Source: Parasporobacterium sp.
GTDB lineage: Bacteria; Bacillota; Clostridia; Lachnospirales; Lachnospiraceae
Length of the DNA stretch: 45,003 nucleotides
Reading direction: 5' to 3'
Assembly (NCBI GenBank): GCA_021443845.1
Contig: JABUTA010000003.1
Coordinates: 23,887-68,889 of the forward strand
Under the pieces are notes generated by a model. That model was not told where the DNA came from and did no database searches. It saw nothing but the letters and a program-made list of their open reading frames with translations. Positions 35,954 to 44,868 of this stretch are shown one piece after another (the first letter of the stretch is position 1; each line of letters begins with the position of its first letter). The position numbers were made by a program, and so were the translations under genes.

Positions 35954-37651
35954 TCACATATTGAAATTATCCGAATAGTACCTTTCCACAGAATGTTTAT
36001 ACATTTCGATGGGCACAGTTCTTTTCTCAGGTACAGGCTTTCCCGCCACATTCTTAAGGACTACCCAGCACAGCCAGTCATCATAATGCTCAGGATAGTC
36101 TGCACGGTAGTGCCCCGCCCGGCTGTCCGTCCTGAATAATGCAGATGTCAGATAGTATTCCGTAACATCGGCAATGGACTTTACCTCCTCTGCTTTCAGA
36201 AGATAATGGGGGTCCGGTGCTGTCATCCGGCTGAGCTTTTCCGACCTCAGTTCTTCTAACTGCAGCCTGGCCCGGGTCAGCCCCTCCCCGGTCTTTAATA
36301 TGGATACGTCATAAGGAGCAATAATTTTCTGAAGGTCTTCGAGTATTTCCGAAGGAGATATGCCTTCCTTTCCTACTATTTCGAAGGTCCCGGCAAGACT
36401 TTTTTCAGCATATGCCGTATCTGCTGTTACTCTGTCATGGCCGGAAATAAAATCCGCCGCTGCCCTTCCTGCCTGCCTTCCGGTAACCGCAGTGGTCATA
36501 AGGGCAAATCCTCCCATATAAACTCCGGGATCCAGACTCCTTAAACGCCCTGCTATATACAGACCGTCAACTCCGCTCTCACCGTTCCTGCCGGTCTTCA
36601 CTGCCCCGTTGGACAGTTGCACTACAGGTATCCATTCAAATTCATCCCTAAAGAAATCTATGCCTTCCTCCACCAGCTTTTCATAATGGATCAGCTGCCT
36701 GCCTGCCTTCGGTTTTATTATGGGATAATCTTTTTCCGGAATTGCGGAAAGATCCAGATGTATGGGGGCATTGCCCGCCAGGGTTTCCAGTGCCATACCC
36801 CTGGTCAGATAATGGGGATCCGTATTGGCACCGAACTTCGGAGAATACCTATCCATAAAGGTCTCGCCGTTTTTATTTACGAATTTCGCCCCCAGAGGCA
36901 TCAGGACAGTCTGCCCTTCCCATTCAAAATACTTCGGCACATTCCAAATATGGAGGAACTCAAAGTTCTGCAGCTGTGCTCCCGCCCGGAATGCCAGCAC
37001 CGGTCCTTCCCCTGAGGCAGTATTCTGATTATAGGATGGCTTCCAGCTGGCTATGCCTGCTGCCAGAATGACGCACTGAGCCTCAAATAATATTCTCTGT
37101 CCTGTTACATAATTGAAACCCACGGCACCTGCTGTCCGATTCTCCCCCGAATGGACATCTTTGAGGATTTCCGTGATTTCTACCCTTCCCATACGTTTTA
37201 CACCCAGGCGGTCCATTTCGGATATCATGGCTTTTCGCATATTTTTTCCTCCGGTACCCTTGGTCTGCACCGGAAACAGCTTTACTGTATCCAGAGAACG
37301 CTGATGTACATAGCGGTAATTTCCCTCATTATCTTTCAGATATGTACATCCCAGCCTCTGATATTCTTCGAATATCCCGTGAGACTGCTGCCACAGCTCT
37401 TCCATTACATCCTGCTCGCAGAGACCGTCCCAGTAATACACAAAATCCTTTACCCACTTTTCAGGTGAATCCCCCTGAAGGCACACCTCCAGATCCCCGC
37501 CGGACAGGGACATAAGCCCACCCCAGTCGGGATAGGATTTGTCAACTATCAGCACCTCCAGGGAAGGATCCTGCTCCTTTGCACCCTTGGCAGCCCACAA
37601 TCCCGAAGATCCGCCGCCGATTATCAGAATATCTGTTTTTATTATTTCCAT
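35954..37651 (-). CDS. FAD-binding protein, fumarate reductase/AprA-like flavoprotein (second in window)
   Basis: MEIIKTDILIIGGGSSGLWAAKGAKEQDPSLEVLIVDKS; GLYIAGRLRSLDPGVYMGGFALMTTAVTGRQAGRAAA; C-terminal helical region. Confidence 0.88.
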   Translation of the reverse strand: MEIIKTDILIIGGGSSGLWAAKGAKEQDPSLEVLIVDKSYPDWGGLMSLSGGDLEVCLQGDSPEKWVKDFVYYWDGLCEQDVMEELWQQSHGIFEEYQRLGCTYLKDNEGNYRYVHQRSLDTVKLFPVQTKGTGGKNMRKAMISEMDRLGVKRMGRVEITEILKDVHSGENRTAGAVGFNYVTGQRILFEAQCVILAAGIASWKPSYNQNTASGEGPVLAFRAGAQLQNFEFLHIWNVPKYFEWEGQTVLMPLGAKFVNKNGETFMDRYSPKFGANTDPHYLTRGMALETLAGNAPIHLDLSAIPEKDYPIIKPKAGRQLIHYEKLVEEGIDFFRDEFEWIPVVQLSNGAVKTGRNGESGVDGLYIAGRLRSLDPGVYMGGFALMTTAVTGRQAGRAAADFISGHDRVTADTAYAEKSLAGTFEIVGKEGISPSEILEDLQKIIAPYDVSILKTGEGLTRARLQLEELRSEKLSRMTAPDPHYLLKAEEVKSIADVTEYYLTSALFRTDSRAGHYRADYPEHYDDWLCWVVLKNVAGKPVPEKRTVPIEMYKHSVERYYSDNFNM

Positions 37652-37746
37652 ACGAATTTACCCCATCTGACACTTCCCATGCGCAAAAAGCAGGGAATGT
37701 CTGTTCCGACCACTGTTTTACTATCCTCCCTGTGATATCAAACTGT

Positions 37747-37959
37747 TCATCCGAAGGCAGACGGAAACTGTTTCTTAAAGGGATGTACATATACAGCTCC
37801 CACAGGGCATGCCTGCTCACACAGATAACAGGTGTGGCAGTCTTCTGGATAGGCAATGTATGCCTTTCCCTTCTCATCCATCCTCAGAGTATCCAGAGGG
37901 CAGTTATCCACACAGCTGCCGCAGCCGATACACAGTTCTTTATCAATGCTTCTTATCAT
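37747..37959 (-). CDS. 4Fe-4S ferredoxin (short AprB-like subunit), two clusters
   Basis: CIGCGSCVDNCPLDTLRM and CHTCYLCEQACPVGAVYV. Start MIRSIDKELC at 37959 with SD gaggaaaa; ORF max start 38019. Confidence 0.9.
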   Translation of the reverse strand: MIRSIDKELCIGCGSCVDNCPLDTLRMDEKGKAYIAYPEDCHTCYLCEQACPVGAVYVHPFKKQFPSAFG

Positions 37960-38062
37960 CAGATTTTCCTCACTGTCAAACAATTTATAACTGTTCCGAG
38001 GCCGGTTCTGAACAGTCACAACAATACCGTCATTTTAACGAAATCGGAACGGAATATATTAC

Positions 38063-38093
38063 AACGGGAGAAAGGACCATCCTCTCTCCCGTT
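38063..38093. repeat. Intergenic hairpin upstream of the second ferredoxin gene
   Basis: aacgggaga (38063-38071) pairs with tctcccgtt (38085-38093). Confidence 0.45.
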
Positions 38094-38163
38094 ATTTTCA
38101 AAATTGCATTATTTACTTATCATGTATGTTCCCGTGTATTGTCAGTATGCATCACCGTACATT

Positions 38164-38177
38164 TACTGACGTCAGTA
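38164..38177. promoter_or_regulatory. Perfect 14-bp palindrome TACTGACGTCAGTA between dctP-like and ferredoxin genes
   Basis: Self-complementary, shares TGACGTC core with the element at 35811-35828. Confidence 0.4.
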
Positions 38178-38227
38178 TTTCCCGCCGGACATACCGTCCC
38201 ATGGGGAATCTGCCCCGCCGGAACAGA

Positions 38228-39301
38228 TTATTTCATGATAGAAAGTGCATATTCGTATGCATCCTTGAATTCTTCGCAGTTTGGCATTGCTGCGATCTCT
38301 TCGATCTTGGCATCGATAACAGGCTGAGCTGCTTCTTTCCATACTGCCACTTCTTCCGGAGTTAATGTAACGATAGTGTTGTCAGGTGATTCACCAACTA
38401 CCTTGTCAAATAAATCCATATCGCCGAATCTTACTTCCTGTTCTTCCTTGTGAAGAGTCATTCCTTCTTCTGTGAGTATCAGCTGGGCTGCAGGAGATAA
38501 TGAATTCCAGAAATCTTCACTTACACAGTGAATGGAAACATCAAAGTAGATACCGCCGTTTTCCTGGAAGATAACGCTCTGCTTTGCTACCTCATAAAGA
38601 CCCATTGTTGCAACAGGACCACCGTTCTGGAAGATACCATCAGCTACGCCGCCCTGAAGTGACTGATAGCAGTCCGGAAATGCTACCTGAAGAGGAGCTG
38701 CACCGTAAGCTTCAATAATCTTAAGCATCATAGCAGACATACCGATAATCTTCTTGCCTGCAATATCAGCAGGAGTTCTAACTTCGCCTGATGCATTGAT
38801 GTGAAGGTTAACTGCAGGAGTCATGTTGTAGCTTAAAAGGTGAAGACCGTTTCCAGTGATTTCCTTTTCAAGAAGTGAAGGGAATTTATCGCATACTTCG
38901 CCGAATACTTCAGCTCCGGCTCTTGTCATTCCCATGAAAGGAATAGATACAACATTGGCTGTCATAGGGAATAAATTTTCAAAGTTGGCTATATTGATGT
39001 TGGCTATATCGCATCTTCCGTCCAGAAGGGCATCAACTGTTTCCTGTGCTGATACCAGCGAGCCTGATCCGTAAAATTCATAGTCGATCTTGCCCCCTGA
39101 TCTTTCCTTTACTCTCTCGAGGAATGCAATATATGCTGTCTCGATCTGCTCACCACGGGTTGATGTGGCAATGATTGTGATAGGTTCAATACTGTCGATA
39201 TCGACTTCACCTGCTGCAGCAACGCCTTCTTCTGCAAAAGCTGTAAATGCCATGCCAAGAACCATGACTGCTGCTAATAATAATGTAACAACTTTCTTCA
39301 T
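38228..39301 (-). CDS. dctP: TRAP transporter substrate-binding protein (DctP family)
   Basis: Signal peptide MKKVVTLLLAAVMVLGMAFTAFAEEG; ...EVRTPADIAGKKIIGMSAMMLKIIEAYGAAPLQVAFPDCYQSLQGGVADGIFQNGGPVATMGLYEVAK. Start 39301 has SD ggaggaaag. Confidence 0.88.
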   Translation of the reverse strand: MKKVVTLLLAAVMVLGMAFTAFAEEGVAAAGEVDIDSIEPITIIATSTRGEQIETAYIAFLERVKERSGGKIDYEFYGSGSLVSAQETVDALLDGRCDIANINIANFENLFPMTANVVSIPFMGMTRAGAEVFGEVCDKFPSLLEKEITGNGLHLLSYNMTPAVNLHINASGEVRTPADIAGKKIIGMSAMMLKIIEAYGAAPLQVAFPDCYQSLQGGVADGIFQNGGPVATMGLYEVAKQSVIFQENGGIYFDVSIHCVSEDFWNSLSPAAQLILTEEGMTLHKEEQEVRFGDMDLFDKVVGESPDNTIVTLTPEEVAVWKEAAQPVIDAKIEEIAAMPNCEEFKDAYEYALSIMK

Positions 39302-39408
39302 TTTTCTTTCCTCCATAAAATATGTTGGTAAACAACCTTAACCTTTATTTCAACCTTCGGATCCGGAGATCAGAAAGCCGTAAGCATATGTATTATATCA
39401 ATATCTTT

Positions 39409-39440
39409 ATCATTCCGGCAGGGTGAACTGTCGGAATGAT
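39409..39440 (-). terminator. Intergenic hairpin between dctM- and dctP-like genes (attenuator or mRNA-stability element)
   Basis: atcattccggcag-ggtgaa-ctgtcggaatgat, 13-bp stem with one G-U; no strong T-run. Confidence 0.45.
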
Positions 39441-39458
39441 GTGTATTCTTCACATGAT

Positions 39459-40757
39459 CTACATCAGATTCGGCAGCCACAGAACTATCTGCGGGAATAT
39501 GCTGATAAGTATTATTACCAGAATAAGTCCTATTATGAACGGTGCAACTCCCTTGAATATCTTTCTGACGTCCACCTTGGACAGACCTGCCAGCAGGAAT
39601 ACAACCATTCCCACAGGAGGTGTGATGGAACCAAGGGCTGTCATAAGTACTACGAAAAGTCCGAACCAGGTTCCGTTAAGTCCTAATGTGGTAACCATGA
39701 TAGGATACAGGATAGGTACTGTCAGCATGATCATCGGATTGTCCGGCATGAACATACCGAGAATGATATACATCAGAGCCACTAAAACGATGACTATGCC
39801 AACAGGAAGTCCTGCGCTTGTAATAGCATTGGCCAGGAATGCGGGCACCTTGCTGTAGGTGATAAATGTTGTGAAAATATTGGTACCGATCATAAGAAGC
39901 AGGATAGTACCTGTAAGAAGAGAGGTGTGGATAAGACATCCCATAATCTTCTTAAAATTAAGTCTTTTTGTGACTATACCTATGATTACCGCCGCAAATG
40001 CTCCGATGGCACCGGATTCCGTTACTGTGAACCATCCTCCGTAAATACCGCCCAGAACCAGGACAAACAGTAAGATGATCGGCCATACTGTCTTTAATGT
40101 CCTGAATCTGTCTTTCCAGCCTGTACGCTGTCCTGCAGGGCCGTATGACGGATTGATCTTTGTTACCACGCTGATCAGTATGATATCCAGTACGATAAGT
40201 ATAACACCCGGAACAATACCTGATATGAACAGCTTTCCTATGTTTTCATTGGCGATGATACCGTACATGATCATGGGTACTGACGGAGGTATGATGATAG
40301 CCAGTGGAGCTGCACCTGCAACTGCGCCGGTTGCCAGTTCATCCGAATAATTGTATCTCTTCATTTCCGGAAGAGCTATCTTGCTCATGATGATAGTGCC
40401 GGCCATATGAGATCCTGTGATAGCGCCCAGCACACCGGAAGCTACCGTAGTAGCTGAAGCGAGACCGCCCCTTCGATGTCCCATAAAGGCGTTGGCCGCT
40501 CCGAACAGATCCTTGCCCATACTGGACTCCGATATGACCAGACCCATCATGATGAACATGGGTATTACCGTAAGAGAATAATTATTGCTGGTTATAAAGG
40601 GCTGGGTACCGATTACATTAAGAGCCTGGGTATCACCCCGCACGATCATGATACCGATCATACCGATAAGTGTCATGGCTACACCGATCCACATACGGCA
40701 TGCCAGGAAGAGGAATAAAATAATAATGGCGAATAAACCGATCAGTTCTTTGCTCAT
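39459..40757 (-). CDS. dctM: TRAP transporter large permease (DctM family)
   Basis: Multi-TM protein; ASATTVASGVLGAITGSHMAGTIIMSKIALPEMKRYNYSDELATGAVAGAAPLAIIIPPSVPMIMYG signature. Confidence 0.93.
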   Translation of the reverse strand: MSKELIGLFAIIILFLFLACRMWIGVAMTLIGMIGIMIVRGDTQALNVIGTQPFITSNNYSLTVIPMFIMMGLVISESSMGKDLFGAANAFMGHRRGGLASATTVASGVLGAITGSHMAGTIIMSKIALPEMKRYNYSDELATGAVAGAAPLAIIIPPSVPMIMYGIIANENIGKLFISGIVPGVILIVLDIILISVVTKINPSYGPAGQRTGWKDRFRTLKTVWPIILLFVLVLGGIYGGWFTVTESGAIGAFAAVIIGIVTKRLNFKKIMGCLIHTSLLTGTILLLMIGTNIFTTFITYSKVPAFLANAITSAGLPVGIVIVLVALMYIILGMFMPDNPMIMLTVPILYPIMVTTLGLNGTWFGLFVVLMTALGSITPPVGMVVFLLAGLSKVDVRKIFKGVAPFIIGLILVIILISIFPQIVLWLPNLM

Positions 40758-41300
40758 TTAGTTTACCTCCTTCTTAGCTATCTTGTCCCCGAGAAGACCC
40801 GGTATCTTATAGGGTTCCTTGCCTGCCAGTTCTCTGGCTTCATTAATGGTAAGGAATATTGTTGCGCACGCTCCCCCGAAGAAGCCTACGGCAACCACCA
40901 CTACGAATGGCCAGTGGGGAACATTAAGAAGTGTATATCCGTACCCTTTATTTGAATAATCAATAGCTGTAACGATAGAACGCCATACCACAATTCCCAG
41001 TACCGCAGTTGTGATAAGGTTCATGATGATGGTTATAATGTGACGGGGTGCATTGGGAAGTGCATCCATTACAAAGTCTACAGAAACATTCTGCCCCGTA
41101 AGGCATCCCATGCCCATTGCCAGAATAGTTCCTACATTAAAAATCTGAACCATTTCCGTTGCACCTGTGATCGGGTGTCCGAAGATATTTCGTGCAATAA
41201 CATCCGCTACCGAAAGCAGAATCATGATCGCTGTCGAAATAATAGAAAAGTAAGATAAAAATCTTGCTATCCCCTGAAGAATCCTTGATACAATCTTCAT
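40758..41300 (-). CDS. dctQ: TRAP transporter small permease (DctQ family)
   Basis: Four TM segments; VADVIARNIFGHPITGATEMVQIFNVGTILAMG; directly upstream of dctM. Confidence 0.9.
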   Translation of the reverse strand: MKIVSRILQGIARFLSYFSIISTAIMILLSVADVIARNIFGHPITGATEMVQIFNVGTILAMGMGCLTGQNVSVDFVMDALPNAPRHIITIIMNLITTAVLGIVVWRSIVTAIDYSNKGYGYTLLNVPHWPFVVVVAVGFFGGACATIFLTINEARELAGKEPYKIPGLLGDKIAKKEVN

Positions 41301-41323
41301 ACTTTTATACCTCCCTCGCTTGT

Positions 41324-41367
41324 ATTATACACACCTTATATTCGGTTTTCTGTAGTTTAAACTACAG
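41324..41367 (-). promoter_or_regulatory. TRAP operon promoter with Crp/Fnr-like operator CTGTAGTTTAAACTACAG
   Basis: Perfect 18-bp palindrome at 41350-41367; minus-strand -10 TATAAT (41329-41324); operator centre 41358.5 is about 41.5 bp upstream of predicted TSS (about 41317). Confidence 0.72.
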
Positions 41368-41448
41368 CATTCTCTGTTTGCTAAAATTTTATCAATAATA
41401 CTCCTGCAGTCTCTCACCTCTTTGAACAGCCACTCATCCAACACGGAA

Positions 41449-41473
41449 AAGAGCCGGCAAAATGCCGGCTCTT
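41449..41473 (-). terminator. Rho-independent terminator of the 2-oxoacid:ferredoxin oxidoreductase operon
   Basis: aagagccggca-aaa-tgccggctctt, 11-bp stem; minus strand continues TTCCG after CTCTT. Confidence 0.82.
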
Positions 41474-41498
41474 CTGTTAAATCAGATAATATATGCAA

Positions 41499-42047
41499 TT
41501 ATTTTCTCTGTGCTTTTCCGATTTCCACACCCTTCATGAATGCGTCAACGTTAGGAGCGATAAGCTTCGGCTTTGCTTCGAACTTATGCTCGATGCCCTT
41601 GATGATAACTTCTTCAGGAACAGCCTCAGTATATCCAACGTATACACCTAACATGATAACGTTAAGAGCCTTCTCGTTCTTAAGATCGATAGCCATCTGT
41701 GTAACAGGAGCTGAGATAACCGTAACATCGTCTCTTTCGATAGGATCTGTAACGATAGTGCTGTTAATGAACAGGTTTCCGCCCGGCTTAACGTTCTTAA
41801 TGAATGCGTGAAGTGAAGGACCGTTCATAACGATAAGGTCTTCAAGGTTATAGCATACAGGAGCACCGATTTCGTCGTCTGAGATAACAACGAAGCAGTT
41901 AGCTGTACCGCCACGCATAGCTGCGCCGTAGCTTGGGAAGAAGGAAACCTTAAGGTCTGTTGCTTCGCAGGTAGCTTCTGCAAGAAGCTTACCCATTGTC
42001 ATTACGCCCTGGCCGCCGAATCCGGCCATCATAATATTTCTTTCCAT
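41499..42047 (-). CDS. 2-oxoacid:acceptor oxidoreductase gamma subunit
   Basis: MERNIMMAGFGGQGVMTMGKLLAEA...VSFFPSYGAAMRGGTANCFVVISDDEIGAP. Confidence 0.92.
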   Translation of the reverse strand: MERNIMMAGFGGQGVMTMGKLLAEATCEATDLKVSFFPSYGAAMRGGTANCFVVISDDEIGAPVCYNLEDLIVMNGPSLHAFIKNVKPGGNLFINSTIVTDPIERDDVTVISAPVTQMAIDLKNEKALNVIMLGVYVGYTEAVPEEVIIKGIEHKFEAKPKLIAPNVDAFMKGVEIGKAQRK

Positions 42048-42058
42048 TTGCTTCCTCC

Positions 42059-42811
42059 TTATTCAATTCCTGCATCTTTGTCTCTGTAAACACCTACAGG
42101 GAACTCAGCCAGCATGTTCTCTCTGAGGAATGTGATAGAATCCTTAGGAGTAAATCCCCAGTTTGTAGGACATGTAGTAACGATTTCAACTAATGAGAAG
42201 CCTTTTCCGTCGATCTGGTTCTGGAATGCCTGCTTGATGTATTTACGAGTCTTGATTACGTTCTGTGGTGTATCAACAGTAGTTCTTACCAGGAACTGAG
42301 GAGCCTTAAGCTGTGCAAGTACTTCACATACATGCATAGGATATCCGTGTTCTTCAGCCTTTCTTCCGAAAGGAGCTGTGGTAGCCTTCATGCCGATAAG
42401 AGTTGTAGGAGCCATCTGGCCGCCTGTCATACCGTAGATACCGTTGTTAATGAAAATAACTGTGAAGTTTTCACCTCTGTTAGCTGCAGATACGGTTTCA
42501 TCGAGACCGATGGAAGCTAAGTCGCCGTCGCCCTGGTATGTGTAAACCAGAGAATCCGGTGAGCATCTCTTAACACCTGTAGCTACTGCACATGCTCTTC
42601 CGTGTGCTGCAATGATAGTATCATGAGATACATATGCCTGTCCGAGACCGCAGCATCCAACACCTTCTACTCTTACAAGTTTGTCGAGCTTGCCTAATTC
42701 TTCTACAACTTCACCAACGAGCTTGTGAGCTGTACCATGCATACATCCAGGACAGAAGCCGGAAACAACACCTTCCTGAATGCCTAATGTTCTTTTATAA
42801 ACTTTATCCAT
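42059..42811 (-). CDS. 2-oxoacid:ferredoxin oxidoreductase beta subunit (ThDP-binding)
   Basis: FCPGCMHGTAHKLV; GRACAVATGVKRCSPDSLVYTYQGDGDLASIGLDETVSAANRGENFTVIFINNGIYGMTGGQMAPTT. Confidence 0.93.
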   Translation of the reverse strand: MDKVYKRTLGIQEGVVSGFCPGCMHGTAHKLVGEVVEELGKLDKLVRVEGVGCCGLGQAYVSHDTIIAAHGRACAVATGVKRCSPDSLVYTYQGDGDLASIGLDETVSAANRGENFTVIFINNGIYGMTGGQMAPTTLIGMKATTAPFGRKAEEHGYPMHVCEVLAQLKAPQFLVRTTVDTPQNVIKTRKYIKQAFQNQIDGKGFSLVEIVTTCPTNWGFTPKDSITFLRENMLAEFPVGVYRDKDAGIE

Positions 42812-43896
42812 TACAGTACCTCCTTGATAAGCGCACGAGCAGCTTCAAGTACCTGATCATTGGTAAGGAGCTGTCCGCCTGATCTTCTGCATTCCTGAAT
42901 CGGGCATCTTCCCTGAACTGCGTGATCAACGTCGAATCTCATCTGTGCAGGGATTGACATTTCTACATCAAGGATTCCCTTAACCTTTGTGAAGTCAAGG
43001 TTTGCGAATGTGTCATACGGGAATGGAGAAACTGTGATCGGTCTGATCATACCTGCTTTGATGCCTTCTGCTCTTAACTGCTTTACAACAGCCTTAGAGA
43101 TACGTGCTGAGATACCATAAGCAGCAAAGATGATTTCTGCATCATCAACAAGGTATTCTTCAACGCGAACATCCTTATCCCATGTTGCATACATCTTTTC
43201 AGCTTCTTTGTTAGCGATTTCCTGACCTGTACCAACTGATCCCGGGAAGCAGGTTGCTCTCTGTCCAACAGGATGTCCGATACATGCGCGGCCTGTAACC
43301 TTGAACGATTCCTTCAGTGCAGCCAGTTCTTCATCGCTCTTCATCGGAGGAAGAACTACCGGCTCCATCATGGTACCGATAACACCGTCAGTAAGAACCA
43401 GTACAGGGTTGTTGTCTCTTGCTGCAAGTTCGAATGATTCGTAAACCATGTCTACACATTCCTGAACTGTTGCAGGTGCAAGAACGATCATCTTGAAACC
43501 ACCGTTTCCTGATGCCTTTGTTGCCTGGAAATAGTCCTGCTGTGCCGGCTGGATAGCACCGATACCGGGGCCGCCTCTCTGTACGTTAACTACTACAACC
43601 GGTAAACGGGCTGATGCACAGTATGAAATACCTTCACTGTAAAGTGAGATACCGCATGATGAAGATGAGCTCATTGCTCTTGCGCCGGCTGCTGCTGCAC
43701 CGTAAAGCATGTTTACAGATGCAACTTCACTTTCGCCCTGTACGAATACACCGCCAACTTCAGGCTGTCTTCTTGCCATATACTCAGGGATCTCATTCTG
43801 CGGAGTGATAGGATAACCCGCAAAGAAACGACATCCTGCTCTAACTGCTGCTTCTGCTATAGCTTCGCAGCCCTTCATAAATACACGTTCTGCCAT
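42811..43896 (-). CDS. 2-oxoacid:ferredoxin oxidoreductase alpha subunit (VorB/KorA-like)
   Basis: GCEAIAEAAVRAGCRFFAGYPITPQNEIPEYMARRQPEVGGVFVQGESEVASVNMLYGAAAAGARAMSSSSSCGISLYSEGISY. Confidence 0.93.
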   Translation of the reverse strand: MAERVFMKGCEAIAEAAVRAGCRFFAGYPITPQNEIPEYMARRQPEVGGVFVQGESEVASVNMLYGAAAAGARAMSSSSSCGISLYSEGISYCASARLPVVVVNVQRGGPGIGAIQPAQQDYFQATKASGNGGFKMIVLAPATVQECVDMVYESFELAARDNNPVLVLTDGVIGTMMEPVVLPPMKSDEELAALKESFKVTGRACIGHPVGQRATCFPGSVGTGQEIANKEAEKMYATWDKDVRVEEYLVDDAEIIFAAYGISARISKAVVKQLRAEGIKAGMIRPITVSPFPYDTFANLDFTKVKGILDVEMSIPAQMRFDVDHAVQGRCPIQECRRSGGQLLTNDQVLEAARALIKEVL

Positions 43897-43912
43897 TTTT
43901 TACTCCTTCCTG

Positions 43913-44122
43913 TTATCTCCATACCTCAATAGCTCCCTCAGGACAAACCTGAGCGCACATAGCGCAGCCGATGCAGTCGTCCGGGTTAGCTGATACTACA
44001 TAAAGGTAACCTTTTGAGTTAACCTTCTCACCAACAGCGAGACATTTCTTTGGACATGAAACAACACAGTATTCGCATGACTTGCAGAATTCCGGGTTAA
44101 TGTCAACTTTTCCTTTCGCCAT
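43913..44122 (-). CDS. 4Fe-4S ferredoxin, 2-oxoacid:ferredoxin oxidoreductase delta subunit
   Basis: CKSCEYCVVSCPKKCLAV and CIGCAMCAQVCPEGAI. Confidence 0.93.
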   Translation of the reverse strand: MAKGKVDINPEFCKSCEYCVVSCPKKCLAVGEKVNSKGYLYVVSANPDDCIGCAMCAQVCPEGAIEVWR

Positions 44123-44160
44123 TATTGTTCCTCCTTACGGTTAAAAATATTGCAATATTA

Positions 44161-44868
44161 TCAATCAACCCACTCATAGGTCAGATAAAGTTCAATGGGG
44201 ATAAGCTTCTTATCCGTACGCTTTTGGGCCTCTTCATAAATGTCCTTTCTCACACAGGCACTGTTTATGGTCGTGAGGCCTTCAAAGTATTCATCTATCT
44301 TATCCAATCCATAAATGAATTCATCAACTGTAGTTCCGTAACCCAGGTTTGGGTTACCTAAAATATAAATATGATCCAGTCTTATTGACTTCAGGATGTG
44401 GCTCATGGTGCCGTCAATGGTCTCCAGGGACCTGGTCCACGGTCTGTAGGGATTTACTATGTAAACCGGTACAGAATTGTCATTTGACAGGATATGGGAA
44501 TAGCTTCCTGCCATTCTTGCTGCGGAATGTCCGCCGCCGATATCCAGAAGTGCATATCCGTCACCCATGAGGGATGGTATTACTCCGCCTACTGCAGTGG
44601 GAGCATCCTGGAACTGTTCCATATAATGGATGGTCACACCTTCTGATGCGAACTTTTCTGCCATATCCCTGGATCTGTAAAGAGGTTTCGTCTGATCAAG
44701 GTCGAACAGATCCACCTTTTTACCTGTTTTTTCAGCCAGCATATGGGCAATATTCAGAACGATCTCGCTCTTTCCGCTGCCGGCTTCTCCGATAAAAACG
44801 AAATTTTGCTTTTCATTCATAAGCTGATCGAAAGTTTTATCACTTTCGTAGAAAAGACCCATAATCAT
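44161..44868 (-). CDS. P-loop ATP-binding protein (MinD/CobQ/ParA-like nucleotide-binding fold)
   Basis: FVFIGEAGSGKSEIVLNIAHMLAEKTGKKVDLFDLDQTKPLYRSRDMAEKF; YALLDIGGGHSAARMAGSYSH. First gene of the minus-strand 2-oxoacid oxidoreductase transcription unit. Confidence 0.7.
   Translation of the reverse strand: MIMGLFYESDKTFDQLMNEKQNFVFIGEAGSGKSEIVLNIAHMLAEKTGKKVDLFDLDQTKPLYRSRDMAEKFASEGVTIHYMEQFQDAPTAVGGVIPSLMGDGYALLDIGGGHSAARMAGSYSHILSNDNSVPVYIVNPYRPWTRSLETIDGTMSHILKSIRLDHIYILGNPNLGYGTTVDEFIYGLDKIDEYFEGLTTINSACVRKDIYEEAQKRTDKKLIPIELYLTYEWVD

Noticed and set aside
41499-44122. Assigning substrate specificity (2-oxoglutarate versus branched-chain 2-oxoacids) to the oxidoreductase
   Set aside because: Gene order and motifs support the family, but specificity cannot be read from sequence inspection alone.
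44146-44159. Palindrome AATATTGCAATATT between the P-loop gene and the ferredoxin gene
   Set aside because: AT-rich short palindrome overlapping the RBS region within an operon; easily expected by chance.
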